Positions 41,463 through 49,578 of a stretch of 64,000 nucleotides of DNA are shown here, piece by piece. The DNA lies in contig NZ_JAFFZE010000020.1 in assembly GCF_025165815.1 (NCBI RefSeq), positions 19,971 to 83,970 on the forward strand. Direction: 5' to 3'. The notes under the pieces were generated by a model. That model worked only from the letters and a program-made list of their open reading frames with translations, was not told the DNA's origin and did no database searches. Within the stretch, counting starts at the first letter, position 1. Each line of letters begins with the position of its first letter. Source of the DNA: Actinophytocola gossypii. Lineage in GTDB: Bacteria; Actinomycetota; Actinomycetes; Mycobacteriales; Pseudonocardiaceae. A program made the translations under genes and the position numbers.

Positions 41463-42637
41463 CCGACCTGGTCGGCGACGTACCTGGCGATCTCCAACGC
41501 GCTGGTCGCGGCGGGGGACGGGGCGTTCAGCACGTGCACCTGGTTCTCCGCCGTCTCGATGAGGAAGTCGTGCACGAGGGTGCCGTCCGGAAGGAGGGCC
41601 TGGGCGCGGACACCCGCCGCCGACCGCACCAGGTCGGCGCGGGTGACCGCGGGGACCAGGCGGGCCAGGCTCGCGGCGAAGCGGCGGCGGGACACCGACC
41701 GCACCACCTCGTCGACGGCGGTACGCGGGTACCTGCGCGCCAGGCGCCACAGGCCGGGGAACCGCGCGACCTCCGCCACGTCCCGCCACGACACGTCCCG
41801 CCACCGGTAACCCTCGCGGCGCAGCGCCAGCACCGCGTTCGGCCCGGCGTGCACCGAGCCGTCGAGCATCCGGGTCAGGTGCACGCCGAGGAACGGGAGC
41901 GTCGGATCCGGCACGGGGTAGACCAGACCGCGTACCAGGTGCGACGCCGACTCCCGGAGCGTGAAGTACTCGCCGCGGAACGGGACGATCCGGGCGCGCG
42001 GTGACACCCCGGCCAGCCGCGCCACCCGGTCACTGTGCAGGCCCGCGCAGTTCACCAGCGCGTCCGCGCGGACCACGTCGGTGCCGGTGGCCAGCTCCAC
42101 GCCGCCCCGGGCGCCCCGGCGGATCGCCAGGGCCGGGGTGCCCAGGCGGAGGGTGGCGCCGGCCGTCTCCAGGTCGCCGACCATGGCCCGGCAGACCGCG
42201 GGGAAGTCGATGATCGCGGTCGACTCGACGCGGAGGGCGGCCACGCAGGCCACCTCGGGTTCGTAGGCGTGCGCTTCGGCCGGTTCGACGAGCTTGGCCG
42301 GCACGCCGTTGGCCTCGGCGCGGGCGGCCAGGGCGTGCAGGCGCGGCACCTCCTCCGCGCTCGTCGCGACCACGAGCTTGCCGCAGACCTCGACCGGAAC
42401 GCCGCGCTCGCGGGCGTACGCCACGATCGACCGGTTCCCCGCCACCGACATCCTGGCCTTGAACGACCCCGGCTCGTAGTACAGCCCGGCGTGCACCACG
42501 TTCGAGTTGTGGCCGGTCTGGTGCGCGGCCCACTCCGGCTCCTTCTCCAGCACCGTCACCCGGTCGCCCCGGGCGGTCAGCTCGCGAGCCACCGCCAGTC
42601 CCAGGATCCCGCCACCCACCACCGCTACGTGTCGCAC
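41459..42637 (-). CDS. lhgO: L-2-hydroxyglutarate oxidase
   Basis: 392 aa FAD enzyme of the DAO family. The N-terminal VAVVGGGILGLAVARELTAR binds FAD, and GHNSNVVHAGLYYEPGS and VNCAGLHSDRVA are typical LhgO/YgaF segments. It oxidises L-2-hydroxyglutarate to 2-oxoglutarate. A minus-strand TAGCCT eight bases before the GTG at 42637 marks a leaderless promoter. The product ends within CTAG shared with the DMT gene. Confidence 0.93.
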   Translation of the reverse strand: MRHVAVVGGGILGLAVARELTARGDRVTVLEKEPEWAAHQTGHNSNVVHAGLYYEPGSFKARMSVAGNRSIVAYARERGVPVEVCGKLVVATSAEEVPRLHALAARAEANGVPAKLVEPAEAHAYEPEVACVAALRVESTAIIDFPAVCRAMVGDLETAGATLRLGTPALAIRRGARGGVELATGTDVVRADALVNCAGLHSDRVARLAGVSPRARIVPFRGEYFTLRESASHLVRGLVYPVPDPTLPFLGVHLTRMLDGSVHAGPNAVLALRREGYRWRDVSWRDVAEVARFPGLWRLARRYPRTAVDEVVRSVSRRRFAASLARLVPAVTRADLVRSAAGVRAQALLPDGTLVHDFLIETAENQVHVLNAPSPAATSALEIARYVADQVG

Positions 42638-42645
42638 GAGCAGTG

Positions 42646-42651
42646 AGGCTA
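42646..42651 (-). promoter_or_regulatory. -10 element of leaderless promoter, lhgO
   Basis: TAGCCT on the minus strand, eight bases before GTG 42637, overlapping the 3' end of the SCO6745-family gene. Confidence 0.5.
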
Positions 42652-43509
42652 CTGCCGCCCGATCCCGAGGGTGCTCCGCCGCGGCAGCATTCCGGTACCG
42701 ACCACCGCCATCGTCACGGGTCCGGCCAGCCGGGCCAGCCGGGCGACCGACTCCGTGCCCACCGCGCGGTAGGGACCGGCGGCCAGTTCGTCGGTGAGGT
42801 GTTCCACCGACTCGCGGCCGGCGTGGCCCGCCTCGGTGGCGGTGCCGTCCCCGTTCACCCAGCCTCGGGCGGCCAGCCGGTCACGTGCCGCGGCCCAGGC
42901 CTCGTCCGGCCAGCCGCGGCTGGCGAACACCTCCACCGGCGCCGCGCCGACGGCGGCGAACGACACCAGCGACTCCACGGGATCCAGGCCGGCGGCCAGC
43001 AGCGCCGCCACGTGCCCGTCGCCGCGGTGTTCGCGCAGGATCGTGGTCGCCTGCCACAGCACCAGGTGCGGCTCGTCCGGCCAGCCAAGGTCGGCGTTCG
43101 CGGCGGCCAGCGGACGCCCCGCGGTGTTCGCCGCCTCGGTCAGGCGGCGGGCCAGGGTCGCGGCCTCCGCGACGTCCGGGTCGTGCACGCGATCGCCGAG
43201 CACGGTCCGCAGTGCGCGGTCGACGGCCGACCCGCGGGCGGTGAGCACCTTGTCCGGCGAGGCGACCCGCCACACCGCCGGCACGTGCTCGCGCACCCGC
43301 TGGGGCGCGAAGCTGTGGAAGGTGGCCGTCACCAGCTCCGGCCCGGCCAGCCCGAGCGGCGCGGCCCGCCACGCGAAGTAGCTCGCCCACCTCGGCTCCA
43401 CCGCGTGGCCCAGCTCGGCGGCCTGCTCGAACGCCTCGGGCGCGTAGTACAGCGTCGCGTGGATCGGCTCGAGCAGCTGCCACATGCGGCGTACCAGGTC
43501 AAGTTCCAT
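42649..43509 (-). CDS. SCO6745-family protein
   Basis: 286 aa helical protein of the SCO6745/SalK-like family. RRMWQLLEPIHATLYYAPEA and the later PHLVLWQATTILREHRGDGH are the characteristic segments; H-R-G-D-G-H is near invariant. The biochemical role is unknown. ATG 43509 has a purine tract GGGGTGGGG upstream. It is divergent from a TetR gene, with two related operators in the 75-bp gap, so it is probably that regulator's target. Confidence 0.85.
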   Translation of the reverse strand: MELDLVRRMWQLLEPIHATLYYAPEAFEQAAELGHAVEPRWASYFAWRAAPLGLAGPELVTATFHSFAPQRVREHVPAVWRVASPDKVLTARGSAVDRALRTVLGDRVHDPDVAEAATLARRLTEAANTAGRPLAAANADLGWPDEPHLVLWQATTILREHRGDGHVAALLAAGLDPVESLVSFAAVGAAPVEVFASRGWPDEAWAAARDRLAARGWVNGDGTATEAGHAGRESVEHLTDELAAGPYRAVGTESVARLARLAGPVTMAVVGTGMLPRRSTLGIGRQ

Positions 43510-43522
43510 GTCCCCACCCCTT

Positions 43523-43537
43523 CTTGTCAGTGACAAG
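43523..43537. promoter_or_regulatory. TetR operator 1
   Basis: CTTGTCA-G-TGACAAG, a perfect 15-bp dyad 14 bp before the SCO6745-family start. Confidence 0.65.
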
Positions 43538-43557
43538 ATAGCGGCGCGACGCCGATT

Positions 43558-43574
43558 TAGCCACTGACTAGATA
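43558..43574. promoter_or_regulatory. TetR operator 2
   Basis: TAGCCACTGACTAGATA aligns with operator 1 plus flank (TTGTCAGTGACAAGATA) at 12 of 17 positions and overlaps the TetR -10 TAGGCT (43573-43578), consistent with autorepression. Confidence 0.5.
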
Positions 43575-43578
43575 GGCT
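43573..43578 (+). promoter_or_regulatory. -10 element of leaderless promoter, TetR gene
   Basis: TAGGCT six bases before GTG 43585. Confidence 0.6.
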
Positions 43579-43584
43579 GGGGCG

Positions 43585-44136
43585 GTGACCTACCACCACG
43601 GCGATCTGCGGCGCGTGCTGCTGGACACCGCGCTCGGGCTGATCGCCGAGCGCGGTCCGAACGCGGTCAGCCTGCGTGACCTCGCCCGCGCGGCCGGGGT
43701 CTCACACGCCGCGCCCGCACACCACTTCGGCGACAAGGCCGGCCTGTTCACCGCGATCGCCGTCCAGGGCCAGCGGCTGCTCGCCGACGCGCTCGCCGAG
43801 GAACTCGACCTGCGCCGGCTCGGGGCGACCTACGTGCGGTTCGCCACCGAGCACGCCTCGCACTTCGAGATCATGTTCCGCCCGGACCTGTACCACCGCG
43901 ACGACCCCGAGCTGGTCGCCGCCAAGGCCCGCACCAGCGACCTGCTCCGCGCCGCGATCCCCGGCGACGGCCGCGACGCCGACCGGCGGGTACTCGCCGC
44001 CTGGTCGATCGCGCACGGGTTCGCCACCCTGCTCCGCTCCGGCAACCTCGACCACCTGGTCGGGGACGGGGACGCCGAGGCGGAGTTCGCCGAGGTCGCG
44101 GAGCTGTTGGACCTGCCGGGGCCGACGCCTACTTGA
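43585..44136 (+). CDS. TetR-family regulator
   Basis: 183 aa. MTYHHGDLRRVLLDTALGLI and VSLRDLARAAGVSHAAPAHH are the sequences of the TetR subgroup with a WHG/TetR_C_13-like ligand domain. It is divergent from the SCO6745-family gene. Its last 8 bp overlap the 3' end of the convergent glycosyltransferase gene. Confidence 0.93.
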   Translation: MTYHHGDLRRVLLDTALGLIAERGPNAVSLRDLARAAGVSHAAPAHHFGDKAGLFTAIAVQGQRLLADALAEELDLRRLGATYVRFATEHASHFEIMFRPDLYHRDDPELVAAKARTSDLLRAAIPGDGRDADRRVLAAWSIAHGFATLLRSGNLDHLVGDGDAEAEFAEVAELLDLPGPTPT

Positions 44137-45346
44137 CCAGCTCGTCGGCCTTGGCGCGAACCGGTTCCTCGGCCTTCGGCTGCTCGGCGGTCGGGATCCC
44201 GAGCACGCCGGTGAACATGCTGAACATGATCGTTTGGAAGCCGAGTACCAGCCCGAGCACCGCGGGGATCGCGGTACGCACGGTCTGCCCGCCGTCCATC
44301 GCACCGAAGTCGGCGCCGCCCCACCGGATCACCTGCGCCACCGTGACCAGGACACCGGCGAGGAAGATGACGATCCCCAGGATGAGGCCGCGTTCCACGG
44401 TCAGCCGTTGGACGAAGTGGCGATACCGTTGGCTCATCGGCAGCAGCCCCTCGCGGGCGCCGAACAGCTTGGTCATCACCGAGAAAAGCACCGCCTGGTA
44501 CCCGAGGATCGCGAACCCGGCGGCGTAGATCATGGTGCCGATGTCGAAGCCGACCGAGCCGACGGTGATCGGGCCGATCAGCAGCGCCAGGGACGCGAGC
44601 AGGCCGAGACCGAACGCGGCCAGGCCGGGGTAGAGGAACAGCCAGCGCGGGCTGTAGATGAGCAGGAAGCGCAGGTGCCGCCACCCGTCCCGCCAGCTGC
44701 GCAGGTGCGGCGGGCGGCTGCGGCCGTCCTTCTTCAACGTCGTCGGCACCTCGGAGATCCGCAGGCCCGACATGCAGGACTTGACGACCACCTCGCTGGC
44801 GAACTCCATGCCGGTGGTGTGCAGGCCGATTCGCATGATCGCCTCGCGGCGGAAACCACGCAGCCCGCAGTGGAAATCGCCGACCGGTGCCTTGAAGAAC
44901 AGCTTGCCCACCGCGGAGAGCACCGGATTGCCGAGGTACTTGTGCAGCGGCGGCATGGCGTCCGGCTCGATCCCGCCCTTGAACCGGTTGCCCATCACCA
45001 GTTCCGCGCCCTTGCGCAGCTCCGCCACGAACGGGTCGAGATTGGCGAAGTCGTAGCTGTCGTCCGCGTCGCCCATGATCACGTAGGTGCCGCGCGCCGC
45101 CCGGATTCCACCCATCAGTGCGCTGCCGTAGCCCTTGGCCGTCACGTTGACGACCCGCGCACCGAGCTTCCTGGCGATTTCCTGCGAACCGTCCGTGCTC
45201 CCGTTGTCGGCGATCACCACTTCGCCGACGACGCCCGACCGGTCGAGGTAGCCCTGCGCCTTTTCGATACAGGTCGCCAGGGTCTCCGCCTCGTTCAGGC
45301 ACGGCATGACGATGGAGAGCTCACAGGAATCGTGCTTGTTTTCCAT
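44129..45346 (-). CDS. DPM-type membrane glycosyltransferase (GT2)
   Basis: 405 aa. GT-A catalytic domain: SIVMPCLNEAETLATCI, VIADNGSTDGS, YVIMGDADDSYDF (D-x-D) and GDFHCGLRGFRREAI. Four hydrophobic segments fill the C-terminal 170 residues. The family (dolichol/polyprenyl-phosphate hexose synthases) transfers a sugar to lipid carrier phosphate for wall glycan or glycoprotein assembly. The flippase-like gene upstream on the same strand supports that role: make, then flip. Confidence 0.88.
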   Translation of the reverse strand: MENKHDSCELSIVMPCLNEAETLATCIEKAQGYLDRSGVVGEVVIADNGSTDGSQEIARKLGARVVNVTAKGYGSALMGGIRAARGTYVIMGDADDSYDFANLDPFVAELRKGAELVMGNRFKGGIEPDAMPPLHKYLGNPVLSAVGKLFFKAPVGDFHCGLRGFRREAIMRIGLHTTGMEFASEVVVKSCMSGLRISEVPTTLKKDGRSRPPHLRSWRDGWRHLRFLLIYSPRWLFLYPGLAAFGLGLLASLALLIGPITVGSVGFDIGTMIYAAGFAILGYQAVLFSVMTKLFGAREGLLPMSQRYRHFVQRLTVERGLILGIVIFLAGVLVTVAQVIRWGGADFGAMDGGQTVRTAIPAVLGLVLGFQTIMFSMFTGVLGIPTAEQPKAEEPVRAKADELVK

Positions 45347-45384
45347 GGGTTTCCGTTCAGGGCGGCGGCACCGAATTCGATGGC

Positions 45385-46359
45385 TCAGGTTACCGGGGCG
45401 GTCTCCGTGCGGCGCATGCGGACGTACAGCGCGGCACCGCCCGCCGAAGCGAGGTCGACGATGGTGAACATCAGCCGGGACACGACCGCGAGCGTGAACG
45501 CCGGTCCCGACGGCAGCACGGTGGCCAGCACGGCGACGATCACGACCTCGCGGGCGCCGATGCCGGACGGCAGGAAGAACGCGAGCAGACCGGCGGTCAT
45601 CGCGAGGCTCATCGCGCCGATGCAGAGCAGGAGCCCGTCGAACCCGATCGGGCCGATCGCGGTGCTGAGCAGCCACAGGTGCAGCCCCAGCAGCACGTAG
45701 GTGCCCGCACTGAGCCCGAGGGCGAGCAGGATCGCCGGCGCGGTCAGCGGCCGCTCCAGCGGCGGCCGGCGCAACGTGCGCAGACCACGGGAGACGATCC
45801 AGGTCAGCGGCTTCGGGTGCAGCAGCACGAGGCCGGCCGGCAGCAGCACGAACAGCCACAGGTACTCCTGGTGTCCGGCCAGGATCGACGGCAGCGCCAG
45901 CGCCCCGGTGAGCAGCGAGGCGACCACCCCGAGCCCGGCGGTCACGATCGAGGCGGTGAACGCGCGCACCCGGGTGACGCCGACCGCCTTGGCGAGCTCC
46001 ATCTGCACGAGGAACGCCCACACCGAGCCCGGGACGTACTTCCCGAGCTGGCCGACCAGATAGATCATCGACGCGTCGCGGATGGCGACCTGGCCGCCGG
46101 CGTCGCGCAGCACCGCGTGCCAGATGACCGGGCCGAGACCGATGGCGGCGAACACCGACGCGAACGACAGCGCCACCGACGTCCACGGCAGCGAGGTCAG
46201 CGTGTCCTGCACGTCGGGCCACTGCACGACGAGCTGGTAGATCGCCCCGGCGAGGACGGCGAGGACGAGCACCCGCCGCAGCCACTTGACGACGACCGCC
46301 CGGCGCCCGCGCGCCGCTGGTTCGGCCGCGGCCGCGCCGGGATCGGTTGCTTCGGTCAT
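45385..46359 (-). CDS. lysylphosphatidylglycerol synthase-like/flippase-like membrane protein
   Basis: 324 aa with about eight helices, of the YbhN/LPG_synthase_TM family. IYLVGQLGKYVPGSVWAFLV and FFLPSGIGAREVVIVAVL are the family fingerprints. No cytoplasmic aminoacyltransferase domain is present, so lipid lysylation is unlikely; a lipid-linked sugar translocation role is a better guess. ATG preceded by GGAAGG. It lies 38 bp upstream of the DPM-type transferase gene in the same direction. Confidence 0.86.
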   Translation of the reverse strand: MTEATDPGAAAAEPAARGRRAVVVKWLRRVLVLAVLAGAIYQLVVQWPDVQDTLTSLPWTSVALSFASVFAAIGLGPVIWHAVLRDAGGQVAIRDASMIYLVGQLGKYVPGSVWAFLVQMELAKAVGVTRVRAFTASIVTAGLGVVASLLTGALALPSILAGHQEYLWLFVLLPAGLVLLHPKPLTWIVSRGLRTLRRPPLERPLTAPAILLALGLSAGTYVLLGLHLWLLSTAIGPIGFDGLLLCIGAMSLAMTAGLLAFFLPSGIGAREVVIVAVLATVLPSGPAFTLAVVSRLMFTIVDLASAGGAALYVRMRRTETAPVT

Positions 46360-46489
46360 GGCGGCCTTCCGGGATGGGTCCCGGCCGCACGGCAGCGCAG
46401 CACGTCGCAGGCCCGGGACGACGGCCAGGCTACCAAGCGCGGTCGGCCGGGCCCGGACGGTGGTGTGCCCGGCCGTTCCCCCGGTTGGG

Positions 46490-46495
46490 TACCGT
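46490..46495 (+). promoter_or_regulatory. -10 element of leaderless promoter, GT2 gene
   Basis: TACCGT eight bases before GTG 46504. Confidence 0.45.
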
Positions 46496-46503
46496 TTCCG
46501 GAC

Positions 46504-47478
46504 GTGACCAGCGGTGCGGACAGCCAACCCGATATCGACATCATGGTTCCCGCGTTCGGCGACGGCGAACTCGTCCGGGAGACCGTGCGCAGCGTCCTCG
46601 ACCAGCGGGATCCGCACTGGCGGCTGACGGTCATCGACGACGGTGTCGGGGGCGGCGTCGGGGGCGAGCTCGGCGACTGGATCGCCGGCCTCGGGGACGA
46701 CCGGATCCGCTACCTCGCGAACCCGACCAGGCTCGGGATCAACCGCAACTTCCAGCGCTGCACCGACGAGTCGAGCGCCGACCTGGTCGTCCTGCTCGGC
46801 TCGGACGACCGCCTGCTGCCGGACTTCGTCGGCCGGGTCCGTGACGTCGCGGCCCGCTGCCCGGACGCGGCGTTCATCCACACCGGCGCCCGCGTGATCG
46901 GGGACGACGGCGAGCCGGTCAGCCCGCTCGTCGACCGGGTGAAGAAGCTGACCATGCCGGGCCTGAGCGCCGAGGACCGCGAGCGCGGCTGGCGCCTGAT
47001 CGGTGGCGAGGAACTGGCCGCGTCACTGCTCGGCGGCAACTGGATGTACTTCCCCAGCGTGGCGTTCCGGGGTGACGCGCTGCGCCGGCACGGGTTCCGC
47101 GAGGGCTACGACATCGTCCTCGACCTCGACGTCTACCTGCGCATCCTGGTCGAGGGCGGGCAGGTCGTGCTGTTCGCCGAGCCGGGCATCGAGTACCGCC
47201 GGCACGCGGCCAGCCTCTCCTCGGCGCAGGCGGACACCGGCTCACGCTTCGACGAGGAGCGCGCCTACTTCGCCGAGGCGGCCGAGATGATGGCCGCGGC
47301 CGGCTGGTCCCGCGCCGCGCGTGCCGCCCGCCTGCACTGGACCTCCCGGATGCACGCGGTGGTGAAGCTGCCCGGTCTGCTGGCCGCACGCCGCTGGGGG
47401 CACGCCGGGGCGATGCTCCGCGGTGCCCTGGCCACGAAGCCCCCGAAGCCCCCGGAGCGCACGCCCGCCGATCGGTAG
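46504..47478 (+). CDS. family 2 glycosyltransferase
   Basis: 324 aa soluble GT-A enzyme. PDIDIMVPAFGDGELVRETV and RLTVIDDGVGG form the nucleotide-sugar site, and VVLLGSDDRLLPDF carries the metal-binding D-D. The C-terminal part (residues 200-320) is helical. Donor and acceptor are unknown. It is divergent from the flippase-like gene and nearly abuts the convergent DUF6541-like gene (3 bp), so it belongs to the envelope block. Confidence 0.87.
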   Translation: MTSGADSQPDIDIMVPAFGDGELVRETVRSVLDQRDPHWRLTVIDDGVGGGVGGELGDWIAGLGDDRIRYLANPTRLGINRNFQRCTDESSADLVVLLGSDDRLLPDFVGRVRDVAARCPDAAFIHTGARVIGDDGEPVSPLVDRVKKLTMPGLSAEDRERGWRLIGGEELAASLLGGNWMYFPSVAFRGDALRRHGFREGYDIVLDLDVYLRILVEGGQVVLFAEPGIEYRRHAASLSSAQADTGSRFDEERAYFAEAAEMMAAAGWSRAARAARLHWTSRMHAVVKLPGLLAARRWGHAGAMLRGALATKPPKPPERTPADR

Positions 47479-47481
47479 CGG

Positions 47482-49458
47482 TCAGCCGTCGGCCGCGGCG
47501 TTCGACGTCTCGCCGGTGTCCGGGCGCAGGCGGTAGATGACGAAGTCCTCGTTCTCGTAGACCCGGGTCAGCGCGTCCACCCGGTCCAGGTCCCGCAGGC
47601 CCGGCTGCCGCTCCGCCCACCTCCGCAGGAAGCCCTGCCCGATCGCCACCCACCGGACGTCCAGCCGCTCGACGGCCGCGCGTACCTCGGGGTTGGTGTC
47701 GTACTCGTCGAACTTCCGCGCCAGCAGCCTCGCGTCCGGGCCGGTCAGCGTCGCGTCGTAGTGACCGGCGACGGGATGCACGCCGGCCACCGCGTACATC
47801 CACACCGAGCCGTCACCGCGGTCGTTGAGCACCCGCTCGTCCGGTCCGACGAGCTTCGCGAGCTCCCGGTAGCCCTCGACCTCGGCCGCGGACACCGCCT
47901 TGCCCGGGGTGGCGTTGAGCGTCATCCTGGTCTGGTTGCGGTCGACGTAGAACCCGCCGGTCAGCACGGCGAACGCGCCGAGCACCAGCACGGCCGAGGT
48001 CAACCCGGCCACGGCCGGCCGGCCGGCGACCCGCACCCGGGACGCGGCCGCCGAGATCCAGCCGCCGACGACCCGCTGGGTCTCCGCGACGCCGTGCGCG
48101 ACGATCACCGCGAGCGGGATCGCGGCGAGGGCGATCAGCCGCCAGCGGTCGTTCCACCACGGCCGGGTGAGGTCGTCCGCCCACGACTGGTCGTAGGCGG
48201 CCGCGACCACGAACAGCATGCCGAACCCGGCCGCCGTGATGCCGACCCAACGCAGGTCGCCGAGCCGGCGGAAGAACGCGAGTCCCACGGCCAGCGCGGC
48301 GGCGAACCACCACTCGGGGAACGGGATGTGGTGCTGGAAGATCAGCAGGTTGCCGACCGCCTGGCCGATCGTGTGCGTCGCCTTCCAGTCCACCCCCTCC
48401 ACGTCCGCGCTGCTGCCGAGGGCCGCCATCAGCTGCAGTACCGCCAGCGCGGCGGCCACCACCGCGAACGGCACCAGGGTGACCACGTCCCGGCCGATCG
48501 CCCGCGGCGCGCGCCACCAGCGCACGGCGAGCGCGCAGAGGGTGAACAGCGGGACGTTGAACGTCGCCGAGGAATGCACCGTGATGATGCCGGCACCGGC
48601 GAACGCCACCACGAATCCGGGCAGCAGCGCCTGCCGCCAGCCGTGCCGCGCGCGCACGTCGAGCAGGTCCAGGATGAGCACCACCAGCAGCGGGGTGAAC
48701 GCGACACCGGTGGCGAACGGCAACAGCGGGCCGCGCCAGAGCATGTCGTAGACGCTGGTGATGCCGACGATCACCAGCGCGGTGGTGCCGGCGAGGACCG
48801 CCCGGCCGCCGAACCGGCGCACGACGGCGACCATCACCAGCGCGATGAGCGCGGGGATCAGCACGGTGTGCGCGTTCAGCACGGCCACGATCGACGCGCC
48901 GGACATCGTGTAGACCAGCGTGGCGATCAGGTGGTACGCGTTCGGGTAGAAGACGCCGGTGTCCGACTCGAACCAGTTGAGCTGGCTCGCCGAGTACAAA
49001 CCGGACTCGCCGGTGTCGGCGGTCCACCGGATGTTGTTGGCGTGCCAGGCGGCGTCCCAGTCCTGGGGGATCGTGGACAGGCCGCCCATGCCGCCCGCGA
49101 CGGCGGCGATCGACACGACGAGCGCGGCGGCCACGCAGGCCGCCACCCCGAGCTGGGCCCGCCACGGCCACACCGAGCCGGCGGTGAACGGCAGTCCTCG
49201 GCCGCGTGCCAGCCGCACGCCGGCGATCACCACGGCGAACAGCGCCAGCGCGCCGAGGAACGTCCACACCGACCACGAGATGCCGAGCGCGTTCGCCCAC
49301 GGTCCGGCGAGGCCGGCGACCGTGTACGTGAGCAACGGCGCTGCGGCCGCGAGCGTCCAGCCGCGGATGCCCGCGAGCGTCCCGAGCAGAGTGCCCGGAA
49401 CCCACAGGACCGCCACGTACAACAGGATCAGGCCGACGTCACCCAACGAGAGGACCAC
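47482..49458 (-). CDS. large polytopic membrane protein, DUF6541-like
   Basis: 658 aa with about twelve membrane helices in the first 500 residues and a soluble C-terminal domain. Loops contain NNIRWTADTGESGLYSASQL and YPNAYHLIATLVYTMSG, typical of actinobacterial DUF6541/GT-C-like proteins of wall glycan loci. An acidic residue in the first large loop would be the catalytic site if it is a GT-C transferase. GTG follows a minus-strand TATGGT by six bases (leaderless). Confidence 0.75.
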   Translation of the reverse strand: MVLSLGDVGLILLYVAVLWVPGTLLGTLAGIRGWTLAAAAPLLTYTVAGLAGPWANALGISWSVWTFLGALALFAVVIAGVRLARGRGLPFTAGSVWPWRAQLGVAACVAAALVVSIAAVAGGMGGLSTIPQDWDAAWHANNIRWTADTGESGLYSASQLNWFESDTGVFYPNAYHLIATLVYTMSGASIVAVLNAHTVLIPALIALVMVAVVRRFGGRAVLAGTTALVIVGITSVYDMLWRGPLLPFATGVAFTPLLVVLILDLLDVRARHGWRQALLPGFVVAFAGAGIITVHSSATFNVPLFTLCALAVRWWRAPRAIGRDVVTLVPFAVVAAALAVLQLMAALGSSADVEGVDWKATHTIGQAVGNLLIFQHHIPFPEWWFAAALAVGLAFFRRLGDLRWVGITAAGFGMLFVVAAAYDQSWADDLTRPWWNDRWRLIALAAIPLAVIVAHGVAETQRVVGGWISAAASRVRVAGRPAVAGLTSAVLVLGAFAVLTGGFYVDRNQTRMTLNATPGKAVSAAEVEGYRELAKLVGPDERVLNDRGDGSVWMYAVAGVHPVAGHYDATLTGPDARLLARKFDEYDTNPEVRAAVERLDVRWVAIGQGFLRRWAERQPGLRDLDRVDALTRVYENEDFVIYRLRPDTGETSNAAADG

Positions 49459-49464
49459 AGGCGA

Positions 49465-49470
49465 ACCATA
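49465..49470 (-). promoter_or_regulatory. -10 element of leaderless promoter, DUF6541-like gene
   Basis: TATGGT on the minus strand, six bases before GTG 49458. Confidence 0.55.
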
Positions 49471-49578
49471 GCGAGGGTCGGCAGGTCACCCCGGGGTCGG
49501 GTGAAACACCGTCACCCGTTCAGGCGATGTCGATGCGGGGGGTTCGACACGTCGAGACGGCGCCCTCGTAGGAGGAAC

